The notes: generated by a model from the letters alone, not told the origin. Shown: positions 1-7,215, counted from the first letter of the stretch. The stretch is 19,786 bases of DNA from Bacillota bacterium (GCA_017861475.1 JAGFXV010000003.1:1-19786); one strand, 5' to 3'. Numbers and translations are program-made.

Positions 1-525
1 CGTTTATCTTCAATACTGGATCATAGAAGATAAAAAACCGTCTTACTTAATTATAACAAGCATCTTTCAACACAAAATTCAAAAATTTTTCCAAATACAC
101 TTAAACATTTTCAATTATCAAGCTTTATGGCGAAGTTGTAAAGACGAACATGTAAATAATATTATATATTCAAGCATGGTAATACGGCATGTTTTGTTAA
201 TTCAAAATAGTCGAAAGCTTCATCCCTTTCAACTGTTTATGACGTATTATGATATTATCTTATTATGCTATTATATATTTCTTTGTTGGACATTTTTTGA
301 GTATATTAGTACATTTTAGATGTTTGTTTGGCTATTCGTAATTTTAGCCCGTGATAACCGCAAAATAAATATTAGGATAATATCATCTCATCCCCCTATT
401 CTGTAAGGTTAACAGCATATTAAGTTTATCGTTCAAACTTTGCGCTTGTGATAACTAGTACAATTAAGCTACCCTATGCCTTTAACAATGCGAAATGACC
501 TTTTTAAACAGCATAGTAAGATCAG
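1..525. other. AT-rich stretch with no recognisable gene
   Basis: This opening stretch is very AT-rich and has stop codons in every frame. I see no open frame with a credible ribosome binding site, no tRNA-like or rRNA-like sequence and no transposon end. An 8-base word, GTGATAAC, occurs at 351-358 and 448-455, which is not significant in sequence of this composition. It may be the 3' flank of a gene outside the window or decayed DNA. Its base composition is clearly lower in GC than the genes from 1521 onward. Confidence 0.5.
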
Positions 526-526
526 G

Positions 527-559
527 TAATTGTATACAAGCACCTTAATTTTATACAAT
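527..559 (+). promoter_or_regulatory. Putative promoter and 13-bp direct repeats upstream of the RHH gene
   Basis: A -35-like TTGTAT (530-535) and a -10-like TACAAT (554-559) are separated by 18 bases and lie just upstream of the small ribbon-helix-helix gene. Two 13-base direct repeats, 527-539 and 546-558, differ at one base (TAATTGTATACAA and TAATTTTATACAA). They are offset by 19 bases, about two helical turns, and overlap the -35 and -10 boxes. The first contains the palindrome TTGTATACAA. Such a layout is what an autoregulatory RHH operator could look like, but binding is inferred only. Confidence 0.35.
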
Positions 560-609
560 ATTATCAGAGGAATCGTACGTATCAGACTATGGAAAGGAGG
601 CGGAGTTTT

Positions 610-795
610 ATGCTGAAGTACATTTCTGTAGTAGTCCCTGAAGAAATCGATCGTGAATTACGGTTTGCATGTGCGGATCAGGCTGTAACCAAATCACGAC
701 TGGTAAGAAAACTGATCGAAGAATATCTTGACGATTGGCGTAAACATTTCGAAGGTAATGTTGAGATGCTGGAAAAGGAATCGGTTGACGATTAA
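610..795 (+). CDS. Small ribbon-helix-helix (CopG/MetJ-type) DNA-binding protein
   Basis: The predicted 61-residue protein has the layout of a ribbon-helix-helix repressor. A short N-terminal beta strand (LKYISVVVPEEI, residues 2-13) is followed by helix 1 (about 14-24), a turn with TKSRLVRKLIEEYL (about 28-41) as helix 2, and an acidic tail. Such proteins bind DNA as dimers through the paired N-terminal strands and often repress their own genes. The frame is open from an upstream ATG at 589, but AAGGAGG at 594-600 lies nine bases before the ATG at 610, so 610 is the probable start. No toxin gene follows; a strong terminator comes directly after, so it is monocistronic. It could be a solitary antitoxin-like regulator. 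The fold assignment is fairly sure; the target is unknown. Confidence 0.7.
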   Translation: MLKYISVVVPEEIDRELRFACADQAVTKSRLVRKLIEEYLDDWRKHFEGNVEMLEKESVDD

Positions 796-831
796 TCCAA
801 TAAAGCAAATTTAAGTAAATCTTTTGTGCGG

Positions 832-877
832 AAATAAAGGAAAGCCGAATTTTATTATTCGGCTTTCCTTTATTTTT
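832..877 (+). terminator. Rho-independent terminator after the RHH gene
   Basis: A perfect 19-bp stem (832-850 with 857-875) encloses a 6-base loop, and the 3' arm runs into a T-rich stretch (873-877). The outer part of the stem is A-T only and the core is GAAAGCCGAAT. It lies 37 bases after the stop codon of the small regulator. Confidence 0.9.
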
Positions 878-942
878 GCCCGAATTTTCAAATTATATTT
901 TCCTTTCATGCAAATCCTTCCTCATTCTTCAATTATCACTTT

Positions 943-980
943 TTGCTATTTTAATTGTATCCTGCTATGATAATATCATA
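943..980 (+). promoter_or_regulatory. Putative promoter with an inverted repeat at the -10 box
   Basis: TTGCTA (943-948) and TATGAT (966-971) are 17 bases apart and fit a vegetative promoter for the microprotein gene at 1030. The -10 box is one arm of the inverted repeat TATGAT-AAT-ATCATA (966-980), which could be an operator. AT-rich background makes chance matches likely. Confidence 0.35.
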
Positions 981-1029
981 ATATGTTAATAGGTTCACAG
1001 GTTAGTTAAAAGAGAGGAGGTCCTGGTTC

Positions 1030-1128
1030 ATGGAAGGATTATTAATAATTGTTGCAGTCGCCCTCACTTTCATCAGCGGTACATTAGGCACCCTCTATGT
1101 TTTTCAAAAAGTATGGCTTGACGTTTAA
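1030..1128 (+). CDS. 32-residue single-span membrane microprotein
   Basis: A short reading frame begins at ATG 1030 behind a strong ribosome binding site (AGAGGAGGTCC, about 1012-1022) and ends at TAA 1126-1128. The product is MEGLLIIVAVALTFISGTLG followed by TLYVFQKVWLDV. Residues 3-27 form one hydrophobic transmembrane segment. The C-terminus is short and contains one lysine and one tryptophan. The promoter-like sequence upstream, the good Shine-Dalgarno and the next small membrane gene 72 bases downstream support it as a real gene. I recognise no family. It resembles small accessory subunits or membrane microproteins only in general form. Confidence 0.55.
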   Translation: MEGLLIIVAVALTFISGTLGTLYVFQKVWLDV

Positions 1129-1200
1129 ATAAATTTTGATAGATGAATATCGTTTTATTCTTTTACCTAAACTAAGTTTGTAAAGAAAGGAGCGATCTTT

Positions 1201-1449
1201 ATGACAGAACTGCAAAGAATATTTCTTGCCTACACCGGTATGTATTTTGTAGTCTTGGCTGCCATGTATCTCGCATTTCATGTGGCGCTAATCATGTTGG
1301 AGCGGGCAGCGCGTATCAAACATGCCAAATGCAAAGTTTTAGTAGCCAAGCAACGGGCTGATGAACAGGAAAGATGGAAAGTTGCTTATGCTCTGTATAA
1401 TAAAAAGCACCAAATGGAAAAACCAAATATGTTGGAATCAGCAGTATAG
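1201..1449 (+). CDS. 82-residue single-span membrane protein, unknown function
   Basis: The gene starts at ATG 1201, with AAAGGAGCG about seven bases upstream. The N-terminus (residues 8-33, YTGMYFVVLAAMYLAFHVAL and onward) is one strong transmembrane helix. It is followed by a positively charged, helical cytosolic tail (residues 34-75, rich in Arg, Lys, Glu and Gln). This fits an N-out/C-in small membrane protein with an amphipathic cytosolic helix. It lies 72 bases after the 32-residue microprotein on the same strand and may be cotranscribed; the unit ends in the hairpin at 1460. No catalytic motif is visible and I do not recognise a family. Confidence 0.65.
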   Translation: MTELQRIFLAYTGMYFVVLAAMYLAFHVALIMLERAARIKHAKCKVLVAKQRADEQERWKVAYALYNKKHQMEKPNMLESAV

Positions 1450-1459
1450 AGAAAAAATC

Positions 1460-1486
1460 AGCCGGAACTGAAATTCCGGCTTTTTG
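1460..1486. terminator. Bidirectional terminator between convergent genes
   Basis: An 8-bp GC-rich stem (AGCCGGAA at 1460-1467 with TTCCGGCT at 1474-1481) has a 6-base loop. It is followed by TTTTT on the plus strand and, read from the other side, by GATTTTTTC on the minus strand. It can end both the plus-strand microprotein unit and the minus-strand exchanger transcript. Confidence 0.8.
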
Positions 1487-1520
1487 CTGTTTATACATAT
1501 TGTTTTTAGTTCCTTAGTCG

Positions 1521-2531
1521 TTAACTGATAATCCCATAAAATACTTCCGCCAGGAATAGCAAATAAAATAATCCGCTAATCAGCAGCATTTTTGCACTTA
1601 TGTGTTTTCTGCTTCTAAGTTCGATGAAAAGCAGTGCAGATGCCGCTATGGCCAGACCTGCTGACAACATGGCCGATCGGGTCAACTGCCAGTCGGTAAG
1701 AAATATACCTATGGCCGGGATCAAGGAGCTCTGAAATACCATGGCACCGGTTATATTTCCCAAAGCCAGGGTATCTTTGCCGCGTGATATCCAAATGACG
1801 CTGTTGAATTTTTCCGGCAGCTCCGTTGCGATAGGGGTTATAATGATCGACAGAACAAAAGCCGGGACAGCATAAATGGCAGCTACTTTAGCAATGGAAT
1901 CAACAAACAGGTTGGCACCTGCAACAATCATGACCAGCGCCAAAACCACCTGGAATATAACCCTGTACACGGGCGGATCGTCATGGTGCCTGGCAAAATA
2001 GCAGGCGGGCATATCCTCTTCGTCACTTATGTCCCGCTCCTGGGTCAGCATTTGATGAACATACCAGATATAAGCAAAGACCAGTATCATGGCTATAACC
2101 AACTGATAGGTACGCAATTGTGGGGGCAGTAAACCGGCCAATACGGCTGTACCGAAAACAATAATGAAAAAGCCCAGATCCCTGGTCATGGTTGAATAAT
2201 CACCAACCACATTCTTACCCGATTTTCTTCTTTTTCTGAAAACGATTACTGCCATACCGGTTACAAACATGGCCAGCGTAGAAAGCATCAAGGGAGCGCC
2301 TAAAATTGCACCGATGCCGATCTCGTGACCGCTTGTTTCGCGGCTAAAAATCAAAGCAATAATAGGAATAATCGTTTCGGGCAGAGCAGTTCCCACAGCA
2401 GCCAGAACGCTGCCTACGGCTCCTTCGGAAAGATCAAATATCTTCCCCAGCCATTCCACTCCATTCACAAACAGCTCTGCGGCTACCAAAATTATTCCTA
2501 AACTTAACAGTAAAAAAGCAACTTCACTCAT
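1521..2531 (-). CDS. Sodium/calcium exchanger family (CaCA) membrane protein
   Basis: The 336-residue protein is a polytopic membrane protein with the two inverted alpha-repeats of the Ca2+/cation antiporter superfamily. Repeat alpha-1 is at about residues 46-85 (GTALPETIIP, then GHEIGIGAILGAPL). Repeat alpha-2 is at about 228-272 (ITPIATELPEKFNS, then LALGNITGAMVFQSS). The acidic residues E52 and E237/E240 in these repeats are the expected cation-binding positions. A charged cytosolic loop (about 163-188) separates the two halves, and roughly ten hydrophobic segments are visible. The usual role is Na+- or H+-coupled extrusion of Ca2+ or another cation. AAGGAG lies eight bases before the ATG. 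The start is 21 bases after the PHP gene stop, so the two are probably cotranscribed. The ion cannot be told from sequence. Confidence 0.85.
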   Translation of the reverse strand: MSEVAFLLLSLGIILVAAELFVNGVEWLGKIFDLSEGAVGSVLAAVGTALPETIIPIIALIFSRETSGHEIGIGAILGAPLMLSTLAMFVTGMAVIVFRKRRKSGKNVVGDYSTMTRDLGFFIIVFGTAVLAGLLPPQLRTYQLVIAMILVFAYIWYVHQMLTQERDISDEEDMPACYFARHHDDPPVYRVIFQVVLALVMIVAGANLFVDSIAKVAAIYAVPAFVLSIIITPIATELPEKFNSVIWISRGKDTLALGNITGAMVFQSSLIPAIGIFLTDWQLTRSAMLSAGLAIAASALLFIELRSRKHISAKMLLISGLFYLLFLAEVFYGIIS

Positions 2532-2552
2532 GCATACTACTCCTTTTCGTGT

Positions 2553-3320
2553 TTAAACAGGTATTATTATAGGGCGGTGTTTTTTAAAGCCAGTCACAGT
2601 CCTGTATCCCGCCCTTCTGGCTGCTGCCCAGGCTTCTTCGAGCCCCTCGCCCATCTGCTGCGGATGGTGAGCATCAGAACCCAAAGTGATCGGAATACTC
2701 AAATCATATAACATAGTCAGCAGATCACCCGCCGGATATAATTCTCCCACCGGTTTCCTTAAGCCGGCACTGTTAATTTCCACCACCATGCCGGTCCTTT
2801 TTATTTCTTGCAGTACCGGAGAAAAAAAATCCACCGCTTTTTGACGTTGCGGGCGATGCCCCCAGATTTTGACCAGATCAATATGTCCTACGATATCAAA
2901 CAATCTGCTGGAAACCATTTGGGCCAGTATTTGTGCGTAGCGGAAATATATTTCATCAATATTCCGATCATCAAAGCCTTGTTTGTAATCAGGATGATCA
3001 AATGCCCAGCCATCGATAAAATGTACCGAACCAATTGAATAATCAAAATCTGCCTGGGACAACTTTTCGGCCATTTCTTTTTCCATCCCAGGAAAGTAAT
3101 CAATTTCAATGCCCAGACGAAGATCGATTTCCTGCTGACGTTCAATTTTCAATTTCTGAAATATGTTGAAATCGAATCCTGCCATATATTCATCATGTTC
3201 GCTGAATCCCATTTCGATGATGCCCATCCGGCAGGCTTGATCAACAAATGAACTGAGCCAGGCATGATCTGCCTCGTATTCGCCATGAGCCAGGGCATGA
3301 ACGTGGTAATCAACCAGCAT
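2553..3320 (-). CDS. PHP-domain phosphatase, histidinol-phosphatase (HisK/HisJ) family
   Basis: The 255-residue protein carries the metal-binding motifs of the PHP family in order: DYHVH (H6, H8), SEHD (H42), GIEIDY (E72), GSVHF (H100), DIVGHIDL (H146) and GSDAH (D216, H218). This set builds the trinuclear metal centre used to hydrolyse phosphomonoesters. Length and motif spacing fit histidinol-phosphate phosphatase, which removes phosphate from L-histidinol phosphate in histidine synthesis. The gene is not next to other his genes, so the substrate could be a different phosphomonoester. GGGGAGGAT lies about eight bases before the ATG. It is followed closely by the exchanger gene. Confidence 0.8.
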   Translation of the reverse strand: MLVDYHVHALAHGEYEADHAWLSSFVDQACRMGIIEMGFSEHDEYMAGFDFNIFQKLKIERQQEIDLRLGIEIDYFPGMEKEMAEKLSQADFDYSIGSVHFIDGWAFDHPDYKQGFDDRNIDEIYFRYAQILAQMVSSRLFDIVGHIDLVKIWGHRPQRQKAVDFFSPVLQEIKRTGMVVEINSAGLRKPVGELYPAGDLLTMLYDLSIPITLGSDAHHPQQMGEGLEEAWAAARRAGYRTVTGFKKHRPIIIPV

Positions 3321-3440
3321 ATTTTTATATCCTCCCCGGCTATATATTATTGTTACATTTTAAGCGTATTTCAATTGAATAATCAAGGTTTTCAAACAAC
3401 CAAAACCAAATTGGCTACTTTAAGCCTTAACAACAATATA

Positions 3441-3501
3441 ACCCGTGCCTCCGGCGGCAGGTCGATACTGGCTGGCAGTAAAACCGTCATTGGGCACGGG
3501 T
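3441..3501. other. Unassigned long-range hairpin in the leader between SDR and PHP genes
   Basis: A perfect 9-bp GC-rich inverted repeat (ACCCGTGCC at 3441-3449, GGCACGGGT at 3493-3501) closes a 43-base loop. The loop can itself form small helices, such as ACTG-GCTGG-CAGT at 3467-3479. It stands out from the AT-rich surroundings and lies 120 bases upstream of the PHP gene. No clear T-run follows on either strand, so it is not a typical terminator. On the minus strand part of the loop (GCCAGTATCGACCTGCC) resembles the B12-box end of cobalamin riboswitches, but the 5' half of that riboswitch is missing. I can assign no known RNA class. Confidence 0.4.
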
Positions 3502-3551
3502 CAGCATGTATTATTTAATGTCTGTCATAAAACATATAATGCTTTAGTTTT

Positions 3552-4310
3552 TTACACGTAGCATGACAACCCGCCGTCAATCATAAGGTAATTGCCGGTT
3601 ATCCAGGCTGAATCAGGCGAAGCAAAGAAAACGATCGCACCATTCATGTCCTGCGGATATCCTACCCGTTTCATCGGGAAAAGACGGTTGAGTTTATCCA
3701 TCTTGCCGGCCGCTTCCAGACGAGCCATTTCTGCTTCCATCATCGGGGTTATAATATGAGACGGGCACAGACAGTTGACCCTGATCTCAGGTCCCAGTTC
3801 GGCTGCCATAGCCCGGGTGAGGTTTACAACGCCGCCCTTCATGGCACAATAAGCGGTTGACTGGGCGCTGCCCAACACGCCGAGTATGGAAGAAATGTTA
3901 ATGATACTTCCTCCACCGTCTTCTTTCATCATCGGGACCAAGGCCTGGGTCACTGCATAAACACTGCGCAGATCAACCCGGTAAAGTTCATCCAGTTCAT
4001 CCATGGTCACTTTCATAAATGATTTACGCATGGATGAGCCGGCATTGTTGACCAGTACATCAGCTCTTCCCCAGCGTGATTGCAGCAATTGTACCGCCTT
4101 TGCTATTTGTTCTCCATCCGTCAAATCAGCAGGAAATGCCAGCGCTTCCCCGCCGGCTTTTTCTATACGGGCTACCGTTTCATTAAGCGGCTCGGGACGG
4201 CGCCCCAAAACCATAACCTTCGCTCCTTCAGCGGCCAGTGCAATGGCTGCTCCCTGGCCAATGCCAGTTCCTCCTCCGGTGACAACTGCCACTTTGCCTG
4301 ATAGTTTCAT
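3552..4310 (-). CDS. Short-chain dehydrogenase/reductase (classical SDR)
   Basis: The 252-residue protein is a complete classical SDR. It has the cofactor motif TGGGTGIG (residues 11-18), D62 in the adenine-contact loop, NNAG (88-91), the catalytic serine at 140 or 141, and the YxxxK pair Y154 and K158. The C-terminal IDGGLS is also typical. The basic pair R38-R39 at the end of the second beta strand suggests NADP(H) preference. SDRs of this type reduce or oxidise keto, hydroxy or sugar groups; FabG-like and gluconate-5-dehydrogenase-like members look similar and the substrate cannot be told. AGGAGGT lies eight bases before the ATG. It sits 186 bases downstream of the RACo-like gene on the same strand. 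Confidence 0.85.
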   Translation of the reverse strand: MKLSGKVAVVTGGGTGIGQGAAIALAAEGAKVMVLGRRPEPLNETVARIEKAGGEALAFPADLTDGEQIAKAVQLLQSRWGRADVLVNNAGSSMRKSFMKVTMDELDELYRVDLRSVYAVTQALVPMMKEDGGGSIINISSILGVLGSAQSTAYCAMKGGVVNLTRAMAAELGPEIRVNCLCPSHIITPMMEAEMARLEAAGKMDKLNRLFPMKRVGYPQDMNGAIVFFASPDSAWITGNYLMIDGGLSCYV

Positions 4311-4496
4311 TCAATTTACCTCCTGTTTAAAATATCTTTTGCTTTCAATAAAAACGTAATACCTTTATTCAAATCGATTGCGCATAAAAACATAAATCAA
4401 TACCTGAATCATTCTATATTGCCGATCAATATCCTGCATTTAATCCCTGGCAACATCCAGGCAGTTGTCTTATCCGCCTAAAATCAATCTTTATAA

Positions 4497-6317
4497 TCAG
4501 AAGTTCAGATTTTGCAGGAATCTTTCCTGAAAGTCAGGTTGATTGGCCAATTCAACATGATGAACCTTTTTTCTGATTTGATCCGCATCAGCCAGACCGG
4601 TGTTGGAGATCAAGGTTATCATAGCACCTTCTGCAGCCGCATTGCCGATATTTTTTATTCTCTCTCTTTTAACTGCCGGAAGGAGTCCGATTTTAAGAAG
4701 ATTATCCGCATCAAGGTAACTGCCGAAAGATCCGGCAATATATATTTTTTCAAGGGCAGACGGCTGCAAATGTGCTTTTTTCATTAGAATATCGATCCCG
4801 GTCCTGATCGCGCCTTTGGCCAGCTGCATTTGGCGGATGTCCTCCTGGGTAAAGATCAGGGGGTTGCCTGTGGCTGTATCTGCCTGATCCAACAGAATAA
4901 TTTCCTGGCCGTCATTGCCTTCCCGTAAAGTAAAGTACTCTTCCGCCCGGTCTGTAAACGTGCCTTCCCTGCTTATACAATCGTTGGCCAACAAAACCGC
5001 CAGCAGGTCGACCGCACCTGAACCGCAGATCCCTTTGGCCGCAGCGTTGCCGATAACCTGGTATTCCAACTTTTTATCATTGAGCCGGAATCGTTCGATG
5101 GCGCCTGCCCCTGCGCGCATTCCGCAGCTAAGCGCTCCTCCCTCCAGGGCCGGGCCGGCAGCAGCCGAACTGGTCCAGATCTCTCCTTTGTTGCATACCG
5201 CAATCTCACCGTTGGTTCCAATATCACAAAGCAGAAAGGCTGTATCAAAGCATTTTTGCAGGGTAATTAGACAGGCAGTCATATCCGCGCCGACAAATCC
5301 GCCCAGTTGGGGAGGTATCATCAGCTTTGCCAGACGGTTGACCCGCAGTTCCAATTGGGCAACGGGGATTTCCAGCGAAGTTGAGAACAAACCGCTGAAG
5401 GGAGCGGAATTAAAACCATCGGTGGTCAGGCCCAGGAAAAAGTGCAGCATCACCGGATTGCCAACAGCACAGAGTTTAAATATCCGGTCGCCGCTCAGAC
5501 CGATTTGGCTGACCATATCGTCGATCATGGCATTAATATTGTTGATCATGATTTTATGCAAGGAAAGCGCCCCGTCTGCCTGTTCCTTGGCATAGGTCAG
5601 GCGGGAGACCATGTCCTGCCCGTAGATCCTCTGCATGTTGCTTTGCGATGCCGTGGCCAGCACTTCACCGCTCTCCAGGTTAAGCAAGGCTGCAAACAGA
5701 CTGGTCGTACCCAAATCGAGTGCCAATCCCAGCGTCACCTTTTTTTCCCGTTCCACAGTATATACGGTCTGCTGGTCAAAAACCAGCGCGTGCAGTTCCA
5801 GGGCGGGGCGACCCGGCCGGTCTATTTTATAAAGTTCGTTGAGGTTGTCCAGACCAAGTTCAAATCTGTATTCCGGCAAAGCCTCCTGCATGCGGTCAAG
5901 CAGCGGCACACTCGTTTCCTGTTGCTGCCCGGGTATAAAAAATGATTTATATTCCACTCCGCTATGGTTATGGGGGTCTGGTTTATAATGGCTGACCCGC
6001 TTTTTGACGGTGTAATCCGGCGCCAATAAATCAAGGTAGACGGTGGCATCGTCTGTTATGATACAATAACAAGCCAGTCGTTCACCGGTTCTGATCTCTT
6101 CCGGCATGAGCAGGTGCTGTTCGTTTTCTTCCAGCGGACTGACCCCGCCTTCAGCGCGGACTTTGCATTTCCCGCAATTTCTCTGCCCGCCGCAGGAACC
6201 ACCCGATTCCAAACCAGCCATCTCCAGAACCTGTTGGACAGTTTTACCGGGCAAAGTCCAATAAAAGAAAGTCTCGCCGTCTGCCTGTATTATTTTGACT
6301 TTGATCTGCTCTGCCAT
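4497..6317 (-). CDS. RACo-like corrinoid-activation protein (2Fe-2S plus ASKHA domain)
   Basis: The 606-residue protein starts with a plant-type 2Fe-2S domain. Its ligands are C42, C48, C51 and C83 (C-x5-C-x2-C-x31-C). A linker and middle domain follow, then a large ASKHA ATPase-type domain with ALDLGTTS (199-206), FVGADM (341-346), CDIGTNGE (364-371) and GICGSGAVD (429-437). This order is that of reductive activators of corrinoid proteins (RACo, RamA-type, DUF4445), which use ATP to lift an electron onto inactive Co(II) corrinoid. No corrinoid protein or methyltransferase gene is next to it here, so the partner is unknown. A weak AGGTGAGG precedes the ATG. A promoter-like pair is at 6385-6414. 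The family is clear; the specific role is inferred. Confidence 0.85.
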   Translation of the reverse strand: MAEQIKVKIIQADGETFFYWTLPGKTVQQVLEMAGLESGGSCGGQRNCGKCKVRAEGGVSPLEENEQHLLMPEEIRTGERLACYCIITDDATVYLDLLAPDYTVKKRVSHYKPDPHNHSGVEYKSFFIPGQQQETSVPLLDRMQEALPEYRFELGLDNLNELYKIDRPGRPALELHALVFDQQTVYTVEREKKVTLGLALDLGTTSLFAALLNLESGEVLATASQSNMQRIYGQDMVSRLTYAKEQADGALSLHKIMINNINAMIDDMVSQIGLSGDRIFKLCAVGNPVMLHFFLGLTTDGFNSAPFSGLFSTSLEIPVAQLELRVNRLAKLMIPPQLGGFVGADMTACLITLQKCFDTAFLLCDIGTNGEIAVCNKGEIWTSSAAAGPALEGGALSCGMRAGAGAIERFRLNDKKLEYQVIGNAAAKGICGSGAVDLLAVLLANDCISREGTFTDRAEEYFTLREGNDGQEIILLDQADTATGNPLIFTQEDIRQMQLAKGAIRTGIDILMKKAHLQPSALEKIYIAGSFGSYLDADNLLKIGLLPAVKRERIKNIGNAAAEGAMITLISNTGLADADQIRKKVHHVELANQPDFQERFLQNLNF

Positions 6318-6384
6318 TTCCTCACCTGCATTTTTCTATGATGTCATGGTCTGTCTTCAGTCTGAATGTTTCCAAACTAATAAT

Positions 6385-6414
6385 AGTATAACGTTCGTCT
6401 TGGTTCTCAATCAA
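6385..6414 (-). promoter_or_regulatory. Putative promoter of the RACo-like gene
   Basis: Read on the minus strand, TTGATT (6414-6409) and TATACT (6390-6385) are separated by 18 bases and lie about 70 bases before the start codon at 6317. The fit to a vegetative consensus is moderate. Confidence 0.4.
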
Positions 6415-6476
6415 TAAAGCCCACCGTTTTTTTCCAGCGTGCTCCATTGTTCAAGTTCTTGAGTTTTTCTTTGTTA

Positions 6477-6526
6477 CAGCAAGAACGTCCCGGTGTAACA
6501 CGCAGCAAGAACGTCCCGGTGTAACA
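6477..6526. repeat. 24-bp exact tandem repeat, period 26
   Basis: Two identical 24-base copies (6477-6500 and 6503-6526) lie head to tail with a 2-base spacer. Each holds the words AGCAAGAACGTCCC and GGTGTAACA. A degraded third copy follows at about 6525-6547, where GAAC, TCCCC and TTACA are still visible. The block also forms an inverted repeat with GTTCTTG at 6455-6461. It lies in the 322-base gene-free stretch between the RACo-like gene and the small membrane protein. Function unknown. Confidence 0.75.
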
Positions 6527-6579
6527 GAAGAACCTTCCCCATATTACATTCACTCCCCAACTCCGTTAAATATTTTACC

Positions 6580-6619
6580 AAAAGCGAAAAGCGGACAGCC
6601 CTAACAGAACTGCCCGCTT
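6580..6619 (-). terminator. Rho-independent terminator after the three-span membrane protein gene
   Basis: On the minus strand a 10-bp stem (AAGCGGGCAG at 6619-6610 with CTGTCCGCTT at 6598-6589, one G-U pair) encloses an 11-base loop and is followed by TTCGCTTTT. The wobble is stable only on the minus strand, which matches the gene ending at 6640. Confidence 0.75.
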
Positions 6620-6639
6620 AAAACACCGTTAAACTAATG

Positions 6640-6972
6640 CTATTCGGCTTTGGTCTCTGCCATTAATGCAAATGCAAAAATGAATACCCAGATCAAAGAT
6701 CCTAACACAGCAATCGTTGCTCCGCTCCAATCTCCGTTTGCCTCGACCATCGTATTCCCTCTGGAGTATAAAACATTGAAAACCAGCAACCCGATGCCCG
6801 TAAATATAAATACCCATTTTTTCAACTTGCCTGACAGTTGAAATTTTTTAGCCCATGAGCAGAATTTAATGAATACATAGGTTGCAACCAAAACTAACAG
6901 CAATACGAACAGCGGATTGTGAAATATGCTTCCTCCGCCTTCTGCTGCAGCTGACCCAAAAATGGCTAACAC
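6640..6972 (-). CDS. Three-span membrane protein, unknown function
   Basis: This 110-residue protein starts at a GTG codon behind a strong purine-rich site (GAGGGGGGTG, about eight bases away). Three hydrophobic segments are visible at about residues 20-38, 52-69 and 83-104. A basic loop lies between the first two (WAKKFQLSGKLKKW), and the third ends in a short charged tail (AETKAE). The Ala/Gly-rich N-terminus (residues 6-14) is not a normal signal peptide. It has its own terminator and stands alone between the repeat region and the divergent rnpB. No motif suggests a catalytic role and I do not recognise the family. Confidence 0.65.
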   Translation of the reverse strand: MLAIFGSAAAEGGGSIFHNPLFVLLLVLVATYVFIKFCSWAKKFQLSGKLKKWVFIFTGIGLLVFNVLYSRGNTMVEANGDWSGATIAVLGSLIWVFIFAFALMAETKAE

Positions 6973-7180
6973 CTTTTCACCCCCCTCAAATAATATCCCC
7001 TACCCGTTAATTCTTTCCCCTGGATAAATGCAAAACAAGAACATCCTGTGCCCATTAAAACAAGCCCGCAATAATGCTCTTTATTTCTTTGCTGATATAA
7101 TTCTCCAAAAGCAAGTATTTTCCTGCTTGTTATTATTTTTTTTTCAAATATATATTTGTAAGCATTGGTTTAATTTTACC

Positions 7181-7209
7181 TGGATTACTTTATTCAGGTT
7201 GTATATAAT
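7181..7209 (+). promoter_or_regulatory. Promoter of rnpB
   Basis: A perfect TATAAT box (7204-7209) lies 17 bases after a weak -35 (TGGATT, 7181-7186). Transcription starting about seven bases beyond the -10 box would begin at 7215-7216, exactly where the first paired helix of RNase P RNA starts. Confidence 0.7.
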
Positions 7210-7215
7210 AGATAG

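Noticed and set aside
351..455. Repeated word GTGATAAC at 351-358 and 448-455
   Set aside because: Eight-base repeats are expected by chance in AT-rich DNA of this length, and nothing else links the two sites.
3441..3520. Full cobalamin riboswitch on the minus strand, or ZTP riboswitch on the plus strand
   Set aside because: Only the B12-box-like 3' part is present and the required 5' conserved segments are missing. A plus-strand riboswitch would have no gene downstream on that strand.
4446..4461. CCTGG-CCAGG short inverted repeat after the RACo-like gene
   Set aside because: The stem is only about 5-6 bp and no T-run follows on the minus strand, so it is too weak to call a terminator.
4915..5595. 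Plus-strand open frame of 226 codons opposite the RACo-like gene
   Set aside because: It lies antisense to a clearly conserved ASKHA domain, and its Ser/Pro/Arg-rich composition is typical of shadow frames.
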